In this document: positions 16,308 to 22,966 of the stretch, piece after piece
Position numbering within the stretch: the first letter of the stretch is position 1
Layout of the letters: every line of letters begins with the position of its first letter
IMG/VR virus record: IMGVR_UViG_3300010401_000047
Location: 1-44,418 of that record
DNA length: 44,418 bases
Reading direction: 5' to 3' (one strand)
Origin: a virus
Made by a program: the position numbers and the translations under genes
The notes under the pieces: model-generated
The model's input: only the letters and a program-made list of their open reading frames with translations
Database searches by the model: none
Told to the model about the DNA's origin: nothing

Positions 16308-18540
16308 GCTCCTGCTCCTGCTGGCGGCCATGCTCCCGGCGCAGGCCGATACCGGGTGTTCGAACACGACGGGGTCCCTCATCTTGAAGAAGCCGCGGAT
16401 CGGCATCACGCCGCTCTCCGACGCCATGCGATGCATCAACGACGACCTCGACTCCCTGTCGTCCTACGTCGCGCTCGACTCCGCGACGGCCCACCTGGCC
16501 TCGACCCAGACGTTCTCCGGCCGGAACAAGTTCACGGACATCGCGCTCTTCACCGGCGGCGCCCCGTTCAACGGCGAGACGGCCGGCGTGGGCCTCTACT
16601 ACGCCTCCAGCATCGGCCACGTCTCGAACTGGACGACCGTCAGCGGGGGCATCGGGGTCCTCGGCGAAATGGACTTCCACGCCTCGCCCGCCGTGTTCGA
16701 CGCCACAGTCCAGGCGACCCTCTTCTCCGGCTCCGGAGCGAGCCTGACCAATCTGCCGTGGTCGAGCTTGACGGGCTTTCCGTCCGGGTGTTCCCCGGGA
16801 TCCTTCGTGACGACCGTCGGCGGAACACTCACCTGCGGGACCCCCACCTCCTACCCTCTCGTCCTCTCGGTCGCATCGAACACCTTGAACGGCTACATCC
16901 TGTCGAGCACCCAGGTCGTGACTGGATCGGTCACGGTTCAGGGTAGGTTCCAGGCGGACTCCCTAATCTATACGAACGGCACATCGGTCGGCATCGGCTC
17001 GTCTAGCCCCTCCGGGAGCTATGCGCTCGACGTGGTGGGGAACGTCAGACTGTCTGGGAACCTCGCGGCCAGCGGCGGGAGCAGCATCATCTCGGCCGCG
17101 AACTTCCTCGGCACCGGGAACGGAGGCGTGGACCTCCGCTTCCAGCCCAACGGTGGTCAGACGAACTTCTTCAACGGCGACGGCGCGGCGGTGGTATCCA
17201 TCACGGGTTCGGTATTGGACGGAAAGATGGGCATCGGCACGACGTCCCCGGCCACCTATTTGAACGTGAAGCAGATCGCGGCCGGGACCGACGTCCTGCG
17301 GCTGGACAGGGTCGCCAGCGCCACGGGGAACCCACTCGTGCTCTACAGCAGCGGTGGCTATTACCTCGGCGGCTTCACCTGGGACGAGAGCGACAACCTG
17401 GCCCGCCTGAAGCTGATCAACCCCGCGGACACGAGCCAGTTCCACACGGCCTCGTACGCTAACTTCATCTTCGGGAATGGCGGCATCAGCGCGTCCCTCT
17501 CGTATAACTCGGCCGGGTTTTCATTCAGCTCCGGCTCATCGACGAGGACGGTCTCATTCGTCACGGGCTCGACGGGCCTGATCCATCTCAACAAGCGAAC
17601 CAGCTTGGGCGGATCGACGAACCCGAGCTTGGCGGCTGCTGAGATCTATGCCGTCTCAGGCGACTCCGTCGCTCTTCAGGTGTCATCCGCCGGATTCAAG
17701 GCCATGGAATTGACCTCAACGGGCAACCTGGCGATCGGCGGAACCATGTCTGGGTCGTCGATTTCCGGAGGTACTTTCGGGGCCGTGAACGGATCGGCCC
17801 TGACGAGTATCACTGCCGCGAATCTGAGCGCCGGCAGCCTGCCCAGCGGCGTGATCGCATCATCTCTCGCCGCGATCACGACGGCAGGCACCTACGGCAG
17901 TGCGACCGTTATCCCGACCTTTAACCTGCGCGCGGACGGAAGGATCACGTTCGCCTCGAGCAATACCGTAACGGCTGGGGTCTCATATCCTCTAGACCTC
18001 GCGACCTCCTCAAACGTCGCGACAACCCTGCCGATGGATCACGGTGGAACCGGAACGACGTCGCTCACGAACAAGTCTGTGATCTTCTCGAACGGCTCCT
18101 CGCTGACACACGACCCGAGCTATTTCGCGTACGAACGCGGGTCAAAAGCAGCTTCGCTATCTCTTGGTACCGGCTCTCCATATACGGATTACACGGTGCT
18201 CACGATGCAGGGTCTGAACAACGCTGGCAACAACGGCATGATCTTCATGGGTCCGACCGGCCTGCTTCTTATGGGCCTCTACATGCAAGAGGGATCGGGC
18301 AACGAAACCGGGAACCACGGCGAAGACGGTGGCGCGGTCTTCTATATCAAGCAGCAGTGGAACAACTCTGGCGTGCAGGACACTCGGACGGTGTTCTCGA
18401 TCGACACCCGAGGAGACCGAACCTACATCCTGACCGGCGGAGCGCTCTGCCTCTCGCCGACGAATCACGTCCTGTCGAAATGCACCTCGGCCGTGGATTC
18501 GTCAGGAAACTGCACCTGCCCCGAGCCGGCAGGCTACTAA
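16300..18540 (+). CDS. tail fibre-like protein with Sec signal peptide
   Basis: A 746-residue protein. I chose ATG 16300 over ATG 16282 because GTGGAGGAAG lies at a good distance upstream and the chosen start gives a textbook signal peptide: Lys3, LLLLLAAMLP, then AQA before Asp17. The rest is a Ser/Thr/Gly-rich repetitive shaft with SVGIGSSSPSGSYALDVVGN and KMGIGTTSPATYLNV motifs typical of trimeric fibres and secreted fibre-like proteins, and SATAHLASTQTFSGRNKFT near the start. The end, LSPTNHVLSKCTSAVDSSGN plus CTCPEP, is Cys-rich. Codons from about 16.9 to 18.5 kb are visibly more AT-rich than in the head genes, suggesting separate ancestry. Host receptor binding is the likely role. Confidence 0.75.
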   Translation: MIKLLLLLAAMLPAQADTGCSNTTGSLILKKPRIGITPLSDAMRCINDDLDSLSSYVALDSATAHLASTQTFSGRNKFTDIALFTGGAPFNGETAGVGLYYASSIGHVSNWTTVSGGIGVLGEMDFHASPAVFDATVQATLFSGSGASLTNLPWSSLTGFPSGCSPGSFVTTVGGTLTCGTPTSYPLVLSVASNTLNGYILSSTQVVTGSVTVQGRFQADSLIYTNGTSVGIGSSSPSGSYALDVVGNVRLSGNLAASGGSSIISAANFLGTGNGGVDLRFQPNGGQTNFFNGDGAAVVSITGSVLDGKMGIGTTSPATYLNVKQIAAGTDVLRLDRVASATGNPLVLYSSGGYYLGGFTWDESDNLARLKLINPADTSQFHTASYANFIFGNGGISASLSYNSAGFSFSSGSSTRTVSFVTGSTGLIHLNKRTSLGGSTNPSLAAAEIYAVSGDSVALQVSSAGFKAMELTSTGNLAIGGTMSGSSISGGTFGAVNGSALTSITAANLSAGSLPSGVIASSLAAITTAGTYGSATVIPTFNLRADGRITFASSNTVTAGVSYPLDLATSSNVATTLPMDHGGTGTTSLTNKSVIFSNGSSLTHDPSYFAYERGSKAASLSLGTGSPYTDYTVLTMQGLNNAGNNGMIFMGPTGLLLMGLYMQEGSGNETGNHGEDGGAVFYIKQQWNNSGVQDTRTVFSIDTRGDRTYILTGGALCLSPTNHVLSKCTSAVDSSGNCTCPEPAGY

Positions 18541-18550
18541 GGAGAATCGC

Positions 18551-18832
18551 ATGAAGAAGACTCTGGCGGTCTCATCGTTGCTGGCGATCTACCTGCTGTT
18601 TAGGAACTCGGACGGCACGCTGCAGGGGATCATCAATGCCCCGTCTGCGCCTCCGGTCCCGAGCGCGTGGACCGCCGTCCCGATCAACTCGACGGCGACG
18701 GTGAAGACGATCATGGGCCGGCTCGCAAGCGGCGGGAACATCACTCTCGTCAATGGCGTCGTGACCGAGACGAAATCGGTCGTCGTCATGCAGACCCAGA
18801 CGCAAAGCAGCAGCCCATCCGACCTGAAATAG
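18551..18832 (+). CDS. small secreted or membrane-anchored protein
   Basis: A 93-residue protein with an excellent ribosome site (AAGGAG 10 bases before ATG, overlapping the fibre stop). The N-terminus MKKTLAVSSLLAIYLLF is a signal peptide or single membrane anchor; the rest is Thr/Ser/Val-rich and beta-prone (STATVKTIMGRLASGGNITL). I do not recognise the family. Following a fibre that also carries a signal peptide, it might be a fibre partner or a lysis-associated envelope protein; neither can be decided. Confidence 0.6.
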   Translation: MKKTLAVSSLLAIYLLFRNSDGTLQGIINAPSAPPVPSAWTAVPINSTATVKTIMGRLASGGNITLVNGVVTETKSVVVMQTQTQSSSPSDLK

Positions 18833-18841
18833 GGGGCCGAT

Positions 18842-19243
18842 ATGTCCCAAGTGATGGCGCTGCTGCCGTACCTCGGCCTGGGCACGATCGTGGCCAGCAT
18901 CTCGAGCGTCTGGACGCGGCGGCGGCTCGCCAAGGTGGACACCGAGGCCCAGGCCGAGCGTGCCCCAATGGCGGCGATGCAGGCGATGGTCCAGCAAGCG
19001 ATCGCGAGCGCCTCGGCCGCCAATGCCCAGGTGAAGACGCTGATGGAGAACCACCTGGCCCACGACCGCGAGGACCGCGACCGGCTGATCGAGGTCCTCA
19101 CCCGCCAGACCGCGGCCATGGAGCAGATGGCCAAGGACCTGATGGAGCACCGGACGGAGGAACGCCAGCGTTCCGAAGCGTTCCATCTGCGCTTGAACGC
19201 CATCGAAGGGAGCCTCGGCCGGGTAGAGGGCCAGACGCGGTGA
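18842..19243 (+). CDS. membrane-anchored coiled-coil protein, possible holin or spanin-type lysis protein
   Basis: A 133-residue protein with one N-terminal hydrophobic stretch (VMALLPYLGLGTIVASISSV, residues about 4-23), then Arg-rich WTRRRLAK and a long Ala/Glu/Arg/Gln-rich helix that should form a coiled coil to the C-terminus (TRQTAAMEQMAKDLMEHRTE). One membrane segment followed by a soluble helix fits i-spanin-like or atypical holin proteins, and the next gene is a cell-wall hydrolase. No second membrane segment is visible, so a classical holin is not certain. Confidence 0.55.
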   Translation: MSQVMALLPYLGLGTIVASISSVWTRRRLAKVDTEAQAERAPMAAMQAMVQQAIASASAANAQVKTLMENHLAHDREDRDRLIEVLTRQTAAMEQMAKDLMEHRTEERQRSEAFHLRLNAIEGSLGRVEGQTR

Positions 19244-19794
19244 CGAAATCCTGGTGGGACGAGCTTCTCGACTTCCTGGCTGGCCTCTGGGCCCAGCCGG
19301 CGGGGGCGCCGGCCGAGGCGTCTGCAGGCGTGGCCGTGCCGATCTGCGCCACCGGGTACGATCGGGACGCGGAAGAGGCTGGCAAGAGGGTCGCCATCGT
19401 CGCCTTCTGCGAAGAGCAGCTGGGCAAGCCCTACCTCTTCGGCACCGAGTGCGATCCGGCGGGGCCGGCCTGCGACACCTGGGACTGCAGCGAGCTCACC
19501 GAGAACGCCTACGACCGCGCCGGGGTCCGCCTTCCGGATGGGAGCGGCGCCCAGCGCGCCTTCTGCCGGCGGGTACTCGAGCCCAAGGCCGGCGACCTGG
19601 GGTTCCTGGACCCGAACGCTCACGGCGTCGGGCACGTCGAACTCTACGACGGCGCCGGGTCCACCATCGGCGCGGAGGGCGTGAAGGCGAAGGCCGTCCG
19701 CAGGATCCCGAGGACCTGGATCGAGACCCATCCGCGGTTCGCCGGCTGGTACCGGCATCCGAACTTCGCGCTCCCCCTGGAGGAGCGCGCGTGA
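19240..19794 (+). CDS. NlpC/P60-type peptidoglycan hydrolase (probable endolysin)
   Basis: A 184-residue protein starting at GTG 19240 on the previous TGA. The catalytic region has EEQLGKPYLFG, then DTWDCSELTENAYDRAGV with Cys83 as nucleophile, and GVGHVELYDG with His132 as partner, followed by WIETHPRFAGWYRHP. The usual Asp-Cys-Ser-Gly reads Asp-Cys-Ser-Glu here. The enzyme would cut peptide cross-links of the wall at lysis. The N-terminal 40 residues are Ala/Pro-rich with Trp residues and no clear signal peptide, so release through a holin is expected. A virion-associated tail hydrolase is the alternative. Confidence 0.78.
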   Translation: MTKSWWDELLDFLAGLWAQPAGAPAEASAGVAVPICATGYDRDAEEAGKRVAIVAFCEEQLGKPYLFGTECDPAGPACDTWDCSELTENAYDRAGVRLPDGSGAQRAFCRRVLEPKAGDLGFLDPNAHGVGHVELYDGAGSTIGAEGVKAKAVRRIPRTWIETHPRFAGWYRHPNFALPLEERA

Positions 19795-20042
19795 GCCTTT
19801 GGCAGGTGGTCTGGATCGGCTACTCCTGCGCCTGGCCCCTCAAGGCGCTTCCCGACCGGTTGAAGCCGCTCCTCTGCAGCGCCGGCCCCGATCAGCGCAT
19901 CTATGAGATGCGCCAGGCGGCCGACGCCAAGGTCCGCGAGCTCGGCCCGGGGCCCTCCCCGCGCCTGTTCGAAGTGACGCCGCTCGGAACGACGCTGGAG
20001 AAGAAGGTTCACTGGCGCTTCCTGGCGGACATCGAGCCATAA
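19791..20042 (+). CDS. small hypothetical protein
   Basis: An 83-residue protein with GTG start on the hydrolase stop codon. It has a mildly hydrophobic N-terminus (LWQVVWIGYSCAWPLKALP), a charged middle and a Trp-rich end (EKKVHWRFLADIEP). No family is recognised. It sits in the lysis block and may be part of it. Confidence 0.55.
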   Translation: MSLWQVVWIGYSCAWPLKALPDRLKPLLCSAGPDQRIYEMRQAADAKVRELGPGPSPRLFEVTPLGTTLEKKVHWRFLADIEP

Positions 20043-20054
20043 CCGGAGGCTGAC

Positions 20055-20423
20055 ATGGACTGGATGAACCCCAAGGCCTGGGCGAAGGCGCTCCTGCGCC
20101 GCGCCGCCCTGATGCTCCTGAACCACGAGCTCGACTCGCTCGCGCTCGATGCGAAGGCCGCGATCGCCAAGAGCGGCCCGGGCGCCCTCGTCGGTCTCGG
20201 CGACAAGGCCCAGGAGCGGATCATCGGCGGCCTGAACTGGCTGGGCGCCAAGGTCCCGTTCGTGAAGGGCTTCACGGACGACTGGGCCAAGGCCGTGCAG
20301 GACGAGGGCGACAAGCTCGAGGAGCGCGCCGCGAAGTACGTCCTGGACGAGGGCCCGGTGGGCGTGGATCACGCCGTGGCCGCGGCGAAGGCGCTTCTCG
20401 CCTCCCGGCTCGGGGCCGCCTGA
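20055..20423 (+). CDS. hypothetical amphipathic-helix protein of the lysis block
   Basis: A 122-residue Ala/Lys/Leu-rich protein preceded by CCGGAGGCTGAC. The helices are amphipathic (KAWAKALLRRAALMLLNHEL and AVAAAKALLASRLGAA), without an uninterrupted membrane segment. No family recognised. Position after the hydrolase suggests a lysis or virion-release role, unproven. Confidence 0.6.
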   Translation: MDWMNPKAWAKALLRRAALMLLNHELDSLALDAKAAIAKSGPGALVGLGDKAQERIIGGLNWLGAKVPFVKGFTDDWAKAVQDEGDKLEERAAKYVLDEGPVGVDHAVAAAKALLASRLGAA

Positions 20424-20430
20424 TCGGCTG

Positions 20431-20580
20431 ATGCTCCGCCGCTGGCGGGCGAGGAAGGGAGACGCATCGAGGCCCTTCCGACCGAGGCTGAAGCCGCTCC
20501 CGGTCGGATGGACGGTGGCCTGGGACCTCATCCGCCAGACCTTCCGCCGGATCCGCGACGTTCGAGAGAGGAAGCCCTAG
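20431..20580 (+). CDS. very small basic protein
   Basis: A 49-codon gene with ATG at 20431, 7 bases after the previous stop. The product is strongly basic (Arg/Lys-rich MLRRWRARKG, then RLKPLPVGWTVAWDLIRQTF). Tight spacing on both sides makes it a plausible gene; function unknown. A peripheral membrane role is possible given the Trp-rich amphipathic centre. Confidence 0.5.
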   Translation: MLRRWRARKGDASRPFRPRLKPLPVGWTVAWDLIRQTFRRIRDVRERKP

Positions 20581-20582
20581 CG

Positions 20583-20774
20583 GTGGCCAGGCGGCCGCGG
20601 GGCGCCATGCACCCGGCCTACAGGAAAGCCGTCTCCGGCTTCGCCCTCTGCTATCTGGTGATCCGGCTCGAGCGGCACGATCCAGGGAAGTACTGGCGGG
20701 CCTTCGCGGCCTTCATGCGCCACGGCGGGCCCTGGAGGACGGGGGAGTCCTGGCCGCGGTACATTAATAGTTAA
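20583..20774 (+). CDS. small hypothetical protein ending inside an inverted repeat
   Basis: A 63-residue protein from GTG 20583, or from ATG 20607. It contains a short hydrophobic stretch, SGFALCYLVIRLE, and ends with tandem stops TAATAG. Its last codons lie within the conserved repeat copy at 20754-20789, so the C-terminal residues may be an accident of the repeat. No family recognised. It is the last gene of the late operon. Confidence 0.5.
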   Translation: MARRPRGAMHPAYRKAVSGFALCYLVIRLERHDPGKYWRAFAAFMRHGGPWRTGESWPRYINS

Positions 20775-20789
20775 TAGTCGCGCGCGCGA
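20754..20789 (-). repeat. inverted repeat copy A with CG palindrome at the late / repressor operon boundary
   Basis: Read on the minus strand, this contains TCGCGCGCGCGACTATTAAC, then TAT, one differing base, and AATGTACCG. The same stretch occurs on the plus strand at 42216-42250, differing at two positions over about 35 bases, so the two copies are inverted relative to each other, 21.4 kb apart. The alternating CG core is palindromic and could form a hairpin or Z-DNA. The minus orientation follows the end of the leftward repressor/moron operon (stop at 20919). Confidence 0.85.
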
Positions 20790-20854
20790 TTGACGTGCCT
20801 CAGCCCGCGGACCTCGGAGAAGAAACGCCGCCAGCGCCGACGTTCCTCGCGCGG

Positions 20855-20890
20855 CATATAAGATAAGAAGAGAGTAAGATAAGACAAGTA
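20855..20890 (+). repeat. AT-rich purine repeats, copy A (CATATAAGATAAG element)
   Basis: In a gene-free stretch, 20775-20918, an AT-rich block begins CATATAAGATAAGA and repeats GTAAGATAAGA about 20 bases later. The same CATATAAGATAAGA occurs in the same orientation at 42317. The surrounding DNA is two thirds GC, so the block is compositionally striking. It could be a phage-specific regulatory site, a DNA-unwinding element or a binding array; sequence alone does not decide. Nothing else was found in 20775-20918 apart from the repeat copy at its left end. Confidence 0.7.
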
Positions 20891-20918
20891 CCCCCTACCC
20901 CCTGACCGCGCCGGAAGA

Positions 20919-21311
20919 TCAGTACCCAGGAGGAGGCTGGGAGAGCCTCTGGATCTCGTCCAACTGATCCCGCTTCGCGTTCGCGACCGAGCCCGTCAGA
21001 TCGGCGAACCGGACGATGAGTAGGCCGCTCCCCGCGGCCGCGGCGAGCAGCCCGTCCCCGCTCCGAGCCGCGCTGGCCGTGCCCACGACGAGCGCGGCCG
21101 TGATCGCCAAGTAGAACGCCCCGGTGCCTGTCGCGTCCTGGTAGAACCACCCGCCGCCCGGCATGAAGATGCCGTACGCGAGAGCCATCGTGGGATCGGG
21201 CTGGGCCTTGAAGACGTCGAGGTCGAGCTTGCCGGCGGCGGAGCACGGCGCCGCGGCCAGCGTTGCCGCGATGACTCCCGCGATCAGTCGGCCAGCCGCC
21301 CTCGAGGCCAT
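20919..21311 (-). CDS. secreted/membrane moron protein downstream of repressor
   Basis: A 130-residue protein on the minus strand. It has a signal peptide (RLIAGVIAATLAAAPCSAAG, residues about 8-27) and a Gly-rich hydrophobic middle, ALAYGIFMPGGGWFYQDATG, then a membrane segment FYLAITAALVVG. The GGGWFYQ pattern resembles small TM2/DUF5683-type envelope proteins. AAGGAG lies 5 bases before ATG 21311, just after the repressor stop, so the two form one leftward operon likely expressed in lysogeny. Superinfection exclusion or lysogenic conversion is plausible (inference). Confidence 0.7.
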   Translation of the reverse strand: MASRAAGRLIAGVIAATLAAAPCSAAGKLDLDVFKAQPDPTMALAYGIFMPGGGWFYQDATGTGAFYLAITAALVVGTASAARSGDGLLAAAAGSGLLIVRFADLTGSVANAKRDQLDEIQRLSQPPPGY

Positions 21312-21320
21312 TCGATCTCC

Positions 21321-21728
21321 TTACCCCTTCGCATGTGGAAGCCGCTTCCCGAGCAACTTCTCTACGGCCTCGGTCAGCGCTTCAACCTTCTCGCGGAGCT
21401 CCGCCAACCCTTCGTCAAGGATTTCTATACGCGGATCGGGTTCGCCGAGCAACTGCTCGCCGCCCTTGATGTCGCGGTAGTGCTGCGCGAGCCCGGCCGG
21501 ATTGTGGCGCGGATGCGGAGCATTCGGATCAGCGCGCCAGCCTGTTCCACCGAATAGCTTGTCCAGCTTCGGGACGTACTGCGGCGGGATGCGGTCGAGC
21601 TTCTCGAATCGCGTCACTACGCTGGGGTGCACGCGGAGGGCGTTGGCGACCTCGTACTGCTTCAAGTGGCGGAGCTCTCGCGCTGCCTTCGCGGCACGCC
21701 CCGGCACGACGGGGCTGAACGGTTTCAT
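21321..21728 (-). CDS. XRE-family transcriptional repressor (putative immunity repressor)
   Basis: A 135-residue protein from ATG at 21728 on the minus strand; a TTG start at 21788 would add 20 residues but overlap the operator. Residues about 10-60 form a helix-turn-helix: AARELRHLKQYEVANALRVH followed by PSVVTRFEKLDRIPPQYVPK. The C-terminus is a coiled coil (LDEGLAELREKVEALTEAVE), suggesting dimerisation. It lacks the peptidase domain of CI/LexA-type repressors, so control by RecA-driven self-cleavage is not expected. It faces the rightward early genes across the operator at 21782-21799. Confidence 0.8.
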   Translation of the reverse strand: MKPFSPVVPGRAAKAARELRHLKQYEVANALRVHPSVVTRFEKLDRIPPQYVPKLDKLFGGTGWRADPNAPHPRHNPAGLAQHYRDIKGGEQLLGEPDPRIEILDEGLAELREKVEALTEAVEKLLGKRLPHAKG

Positions 21729-21762
21729 CTTCGAGCGAGCCTCACGCGGCCTGCACGTCGGC

Positions 21763-21799
21763 TTGACATGCTGGCAGATTTCTGGCAATATATTGCCAG
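21763..21799 (+). promoter_or_regulatory. rightward early promoter with 18-bp palindromic operator
   Basis: A perfect -35 hexamer, TTGACA, lies at 21763-21768. An AT-rich -10 region (AATATA or TATATT) follows 18-20 bases later within CTGGCAATATATTGCCAG (21782-21799), a perfect 18-bp palindrome. A further half-site, CTGGCAGA, lies at 21771-21778. An operator over the -10 region opposite an XRE gene is the usual arrangement for repression of early genes. The longer-than-ideal spacing makes the exact promoter elements uncertain; the palindrome itself is clear. Confidence 0.75.
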
Positions 21800-21805
21800 G
21801 ACCCT

Positions 21806-22057
21806 ATGAAACCCTCCGCGATCCGCCAGGCCCACACCTGGGCATCCCCGACGAGAAACCGATTCGGCCTTGGCCTGCTACTCGGCGAGCCGGCCAAGAC
21901 CAAAGCGCCAGCGAAAGCAAAAATCCTGCGGAGGGTTTCGCAAGTAGCTGGCGCCTCCATTTTAGCCCTCCCTCACACCACCTTCAAGCCGGAAGTTTTC
22001 CCCGCGACGAGGGGAGAACTTGCCCCTGCCCGAGGGGGAACTTTCCCATGGCTCTGA
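21806..22057 (+). CDS. possible small leader ORF after the operator
   Basis: An 83-codon frame from ATG 21806 with AGGA 7 bases upstream, starting just after the palindromic operator and overlapping the next start by 10 bases. The predicted product is basic and Ala/Pro-rich (AKTKAPAKAKILRR) with no recognised family. The same DNA holds several inverted repeats, so it could instead be an untranslated regulatory leader. Low confidence as a protein. Confidence 0.3.
   Translation: MKPSAIRQAHTWASPTRNRFGLGLLLGEPAKTKAPAKAKILRRVSQVAGASILALPHTTFKPEVFPATRGELAPARGGTFPWL
21808..21939 (+). repeat. long-range perfect 12-bp inverted repeat plus nested 8-bp repeat in the leader
   Basis: GAAACCCTCCGC at 21808-21819 is the exact reverse complement of GCGGAGGGTTTC at 21928-21939, 108 bases apart. 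A second, interleaved pair is GCGCCAGC at 21905-21912 with GCTGGCGC at 21947-21954. The first arm covers the start codon of the small leader ORF, so pairing in RNA could hide it. As DNA, the arms might be operator half-sites. Function unproven. Confidence 0.65.
21993..22047 (+). promoter_or_regulatory. hairpin and palindrome just upstream of the Cro-sized gene
   Basis: AAGTTTTCCCC (21993-22003) and GGGGAGAACTT (22011-22021) pair over 11 positions with one G-T wobble around a 7-base loop. The related palindrome-like GGGGGAACTTTCCC lies at 22034-22047, ending at the ATG at 22048. The repeated GGGGA-AACTT words look like binding sites of a second regulator, perhaps the Cro-sized protein itself, or a translational control hairpin. 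Confidence 0.6.
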
Positions 22058-22314
22058 AGGGCGCCGACTTCATCAAGGACGCGATCATCGCGCGATACGG
22101 CGGCGAGGTCAAAGACGCCATCGCGAAGTTCTGCGTCGAGTACCCCGAGTTCGAACCCCAGCAGATGCGCGACCTCTTCAAAGGGCGGAGCCGCCCGATC
22201 GGCGACTTCATGCTCGCGCTAGGGCGCGCGCTCGGCTTTCCGCACATGCCGCCCGAGTGGTGGGGCTGGGGCGACAAGAAGAAGCCAGCCCCGCGTTCTG
22301 GAGGGAAATCATGA
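22048..22314 (+). CDS. small possible regulator, Cro-like by position
   Basis: An 88-residue protein, the first clear rightward gene after the operator region. Helical segments ADFIKDAIIARYGGEVKDAI and PQQMRDLFKGRSRPIGDFML, then LALGRALGF, could form a helix-turn-helix, but I cannot assign a family firmly. The Trp-rich end (PEWWGWGDKK) is odd. The usual ribosome site is replaced by GGGGGAAC, part of the palindrome just before ATG. Confidence 0.6.
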   Translation: MALKGADFIKDAIIARYGGEVKDAIAKFCVEYPEFEPQQMRDLFKGRSRPIGDFMLALGRALGFPHMPPEWWGWGDKKKPAPRSGGKS

Positions 22315-22799
22315 CGACCAAGTCGAAGCACACGCCGGGGCCGTGGAGCATTGCAGAAGGCTGGAGAATCTCTCCCAAGGACCTGCCGGTGATCGGCATC
22401 ACCTCCGGGAGCCTCAAGGGCGACGATGGAAAGGGCATCGCGTGGATCGCATGCCACGGTCTCGACGCCGAACAGAACGCCCGCCTCATCGCCACTTCGC
22501 CGGACCTGTTCGAGTTCGTCAAGGAGATTGCGGATGAGCCCTGCTACGAGCAACCTGGCGAGTTCCCGGAGCCGGGCGAGTCCGGGATCGCGCCGTGCCG
22601 GTCGTGCCAAGCGCGCGCGCTCATCGCGAAGACAGAGCCTGAGCCGAGGAAGGCGGAGAAGGTGCCGCCCTGCGGCCTGCGGCACTGCAAGTGCGGCAAG
22701 ACCAAGGCGCACAAGCCCTCGGAGAAGGACCTCGAGAACGCCCGCGAGATCGGCCAGGCGCAGCGCGAGGCGCGCCGGCGGGACGGCGCGGGAGAATGA
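22311..22799 (+). CDS. HTPGPW-type phage accessory protein with Cys-rich tail
   Basis: A 162-residue protein with GGAGG 7 bases before ATG, overlapping the previous stop. It opens with SKHTPGPWSIAEGW and has GLDAEQNARLIATSPDLFEF, signatures of a widespread phage/prophage family of unknown role (HTPGPW near the start, ARLI-x3-P later). The C-terminal half adds CRSCQ and CGLRHCKCGK clusters that could bind zinc. Early-operon position only; no function assigned. Confidence 0.65.
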   Translation: MTTKSKHTPGPWSIAEGWRISPKDLPVIGITSGSLKGDDGKGIAWIACHGLDAEQNARLIATSPDLFEFVKEIADEPCYEQPGEFPEPGESGIAPCRSCQARALIAKTEPEPRKAEKVPPCGLRHCKCGKTKAHKPSEKDLENAREIGQAQREARRRDGAGE

Positions 22800-22966
22800 C
22801 CGTGGCCACCGAGATCGTGACGGTTTGCTACGTCTGCCACCCGAAGCGGCGCACCGGCAACGTATCGCACGGCCTCTGCAGGAAGCATTACCTCACGGAA
22901 TCCGAGCGGTACAAGATCATAACCCCGGCCGAGAAACAGGAGCTCGAAGACCTCCGAAAGCGCTGA
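22796..22966 (+). CDS. small zinc-ribbon-like protein
   Basis: A 56-residue protein with ATG overlapping the previous stop (ATGA). CYVCHPKRRTGNVSHGLCRK then HY gives a Cys-x2-Cys and Cys-x3-His set suitable for one zinc site, followed by a charged helix. A nucleic-acid-binding or adaptor role is likely but unspecific. Bases 22967-23059 hold no gene that I can support. Confidence 0.55.
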   Translation: MTVATEIVTVCYVCHPKRRTGNVSHGLCRKHYLTESERYKIITPAEKQELEDLRKR

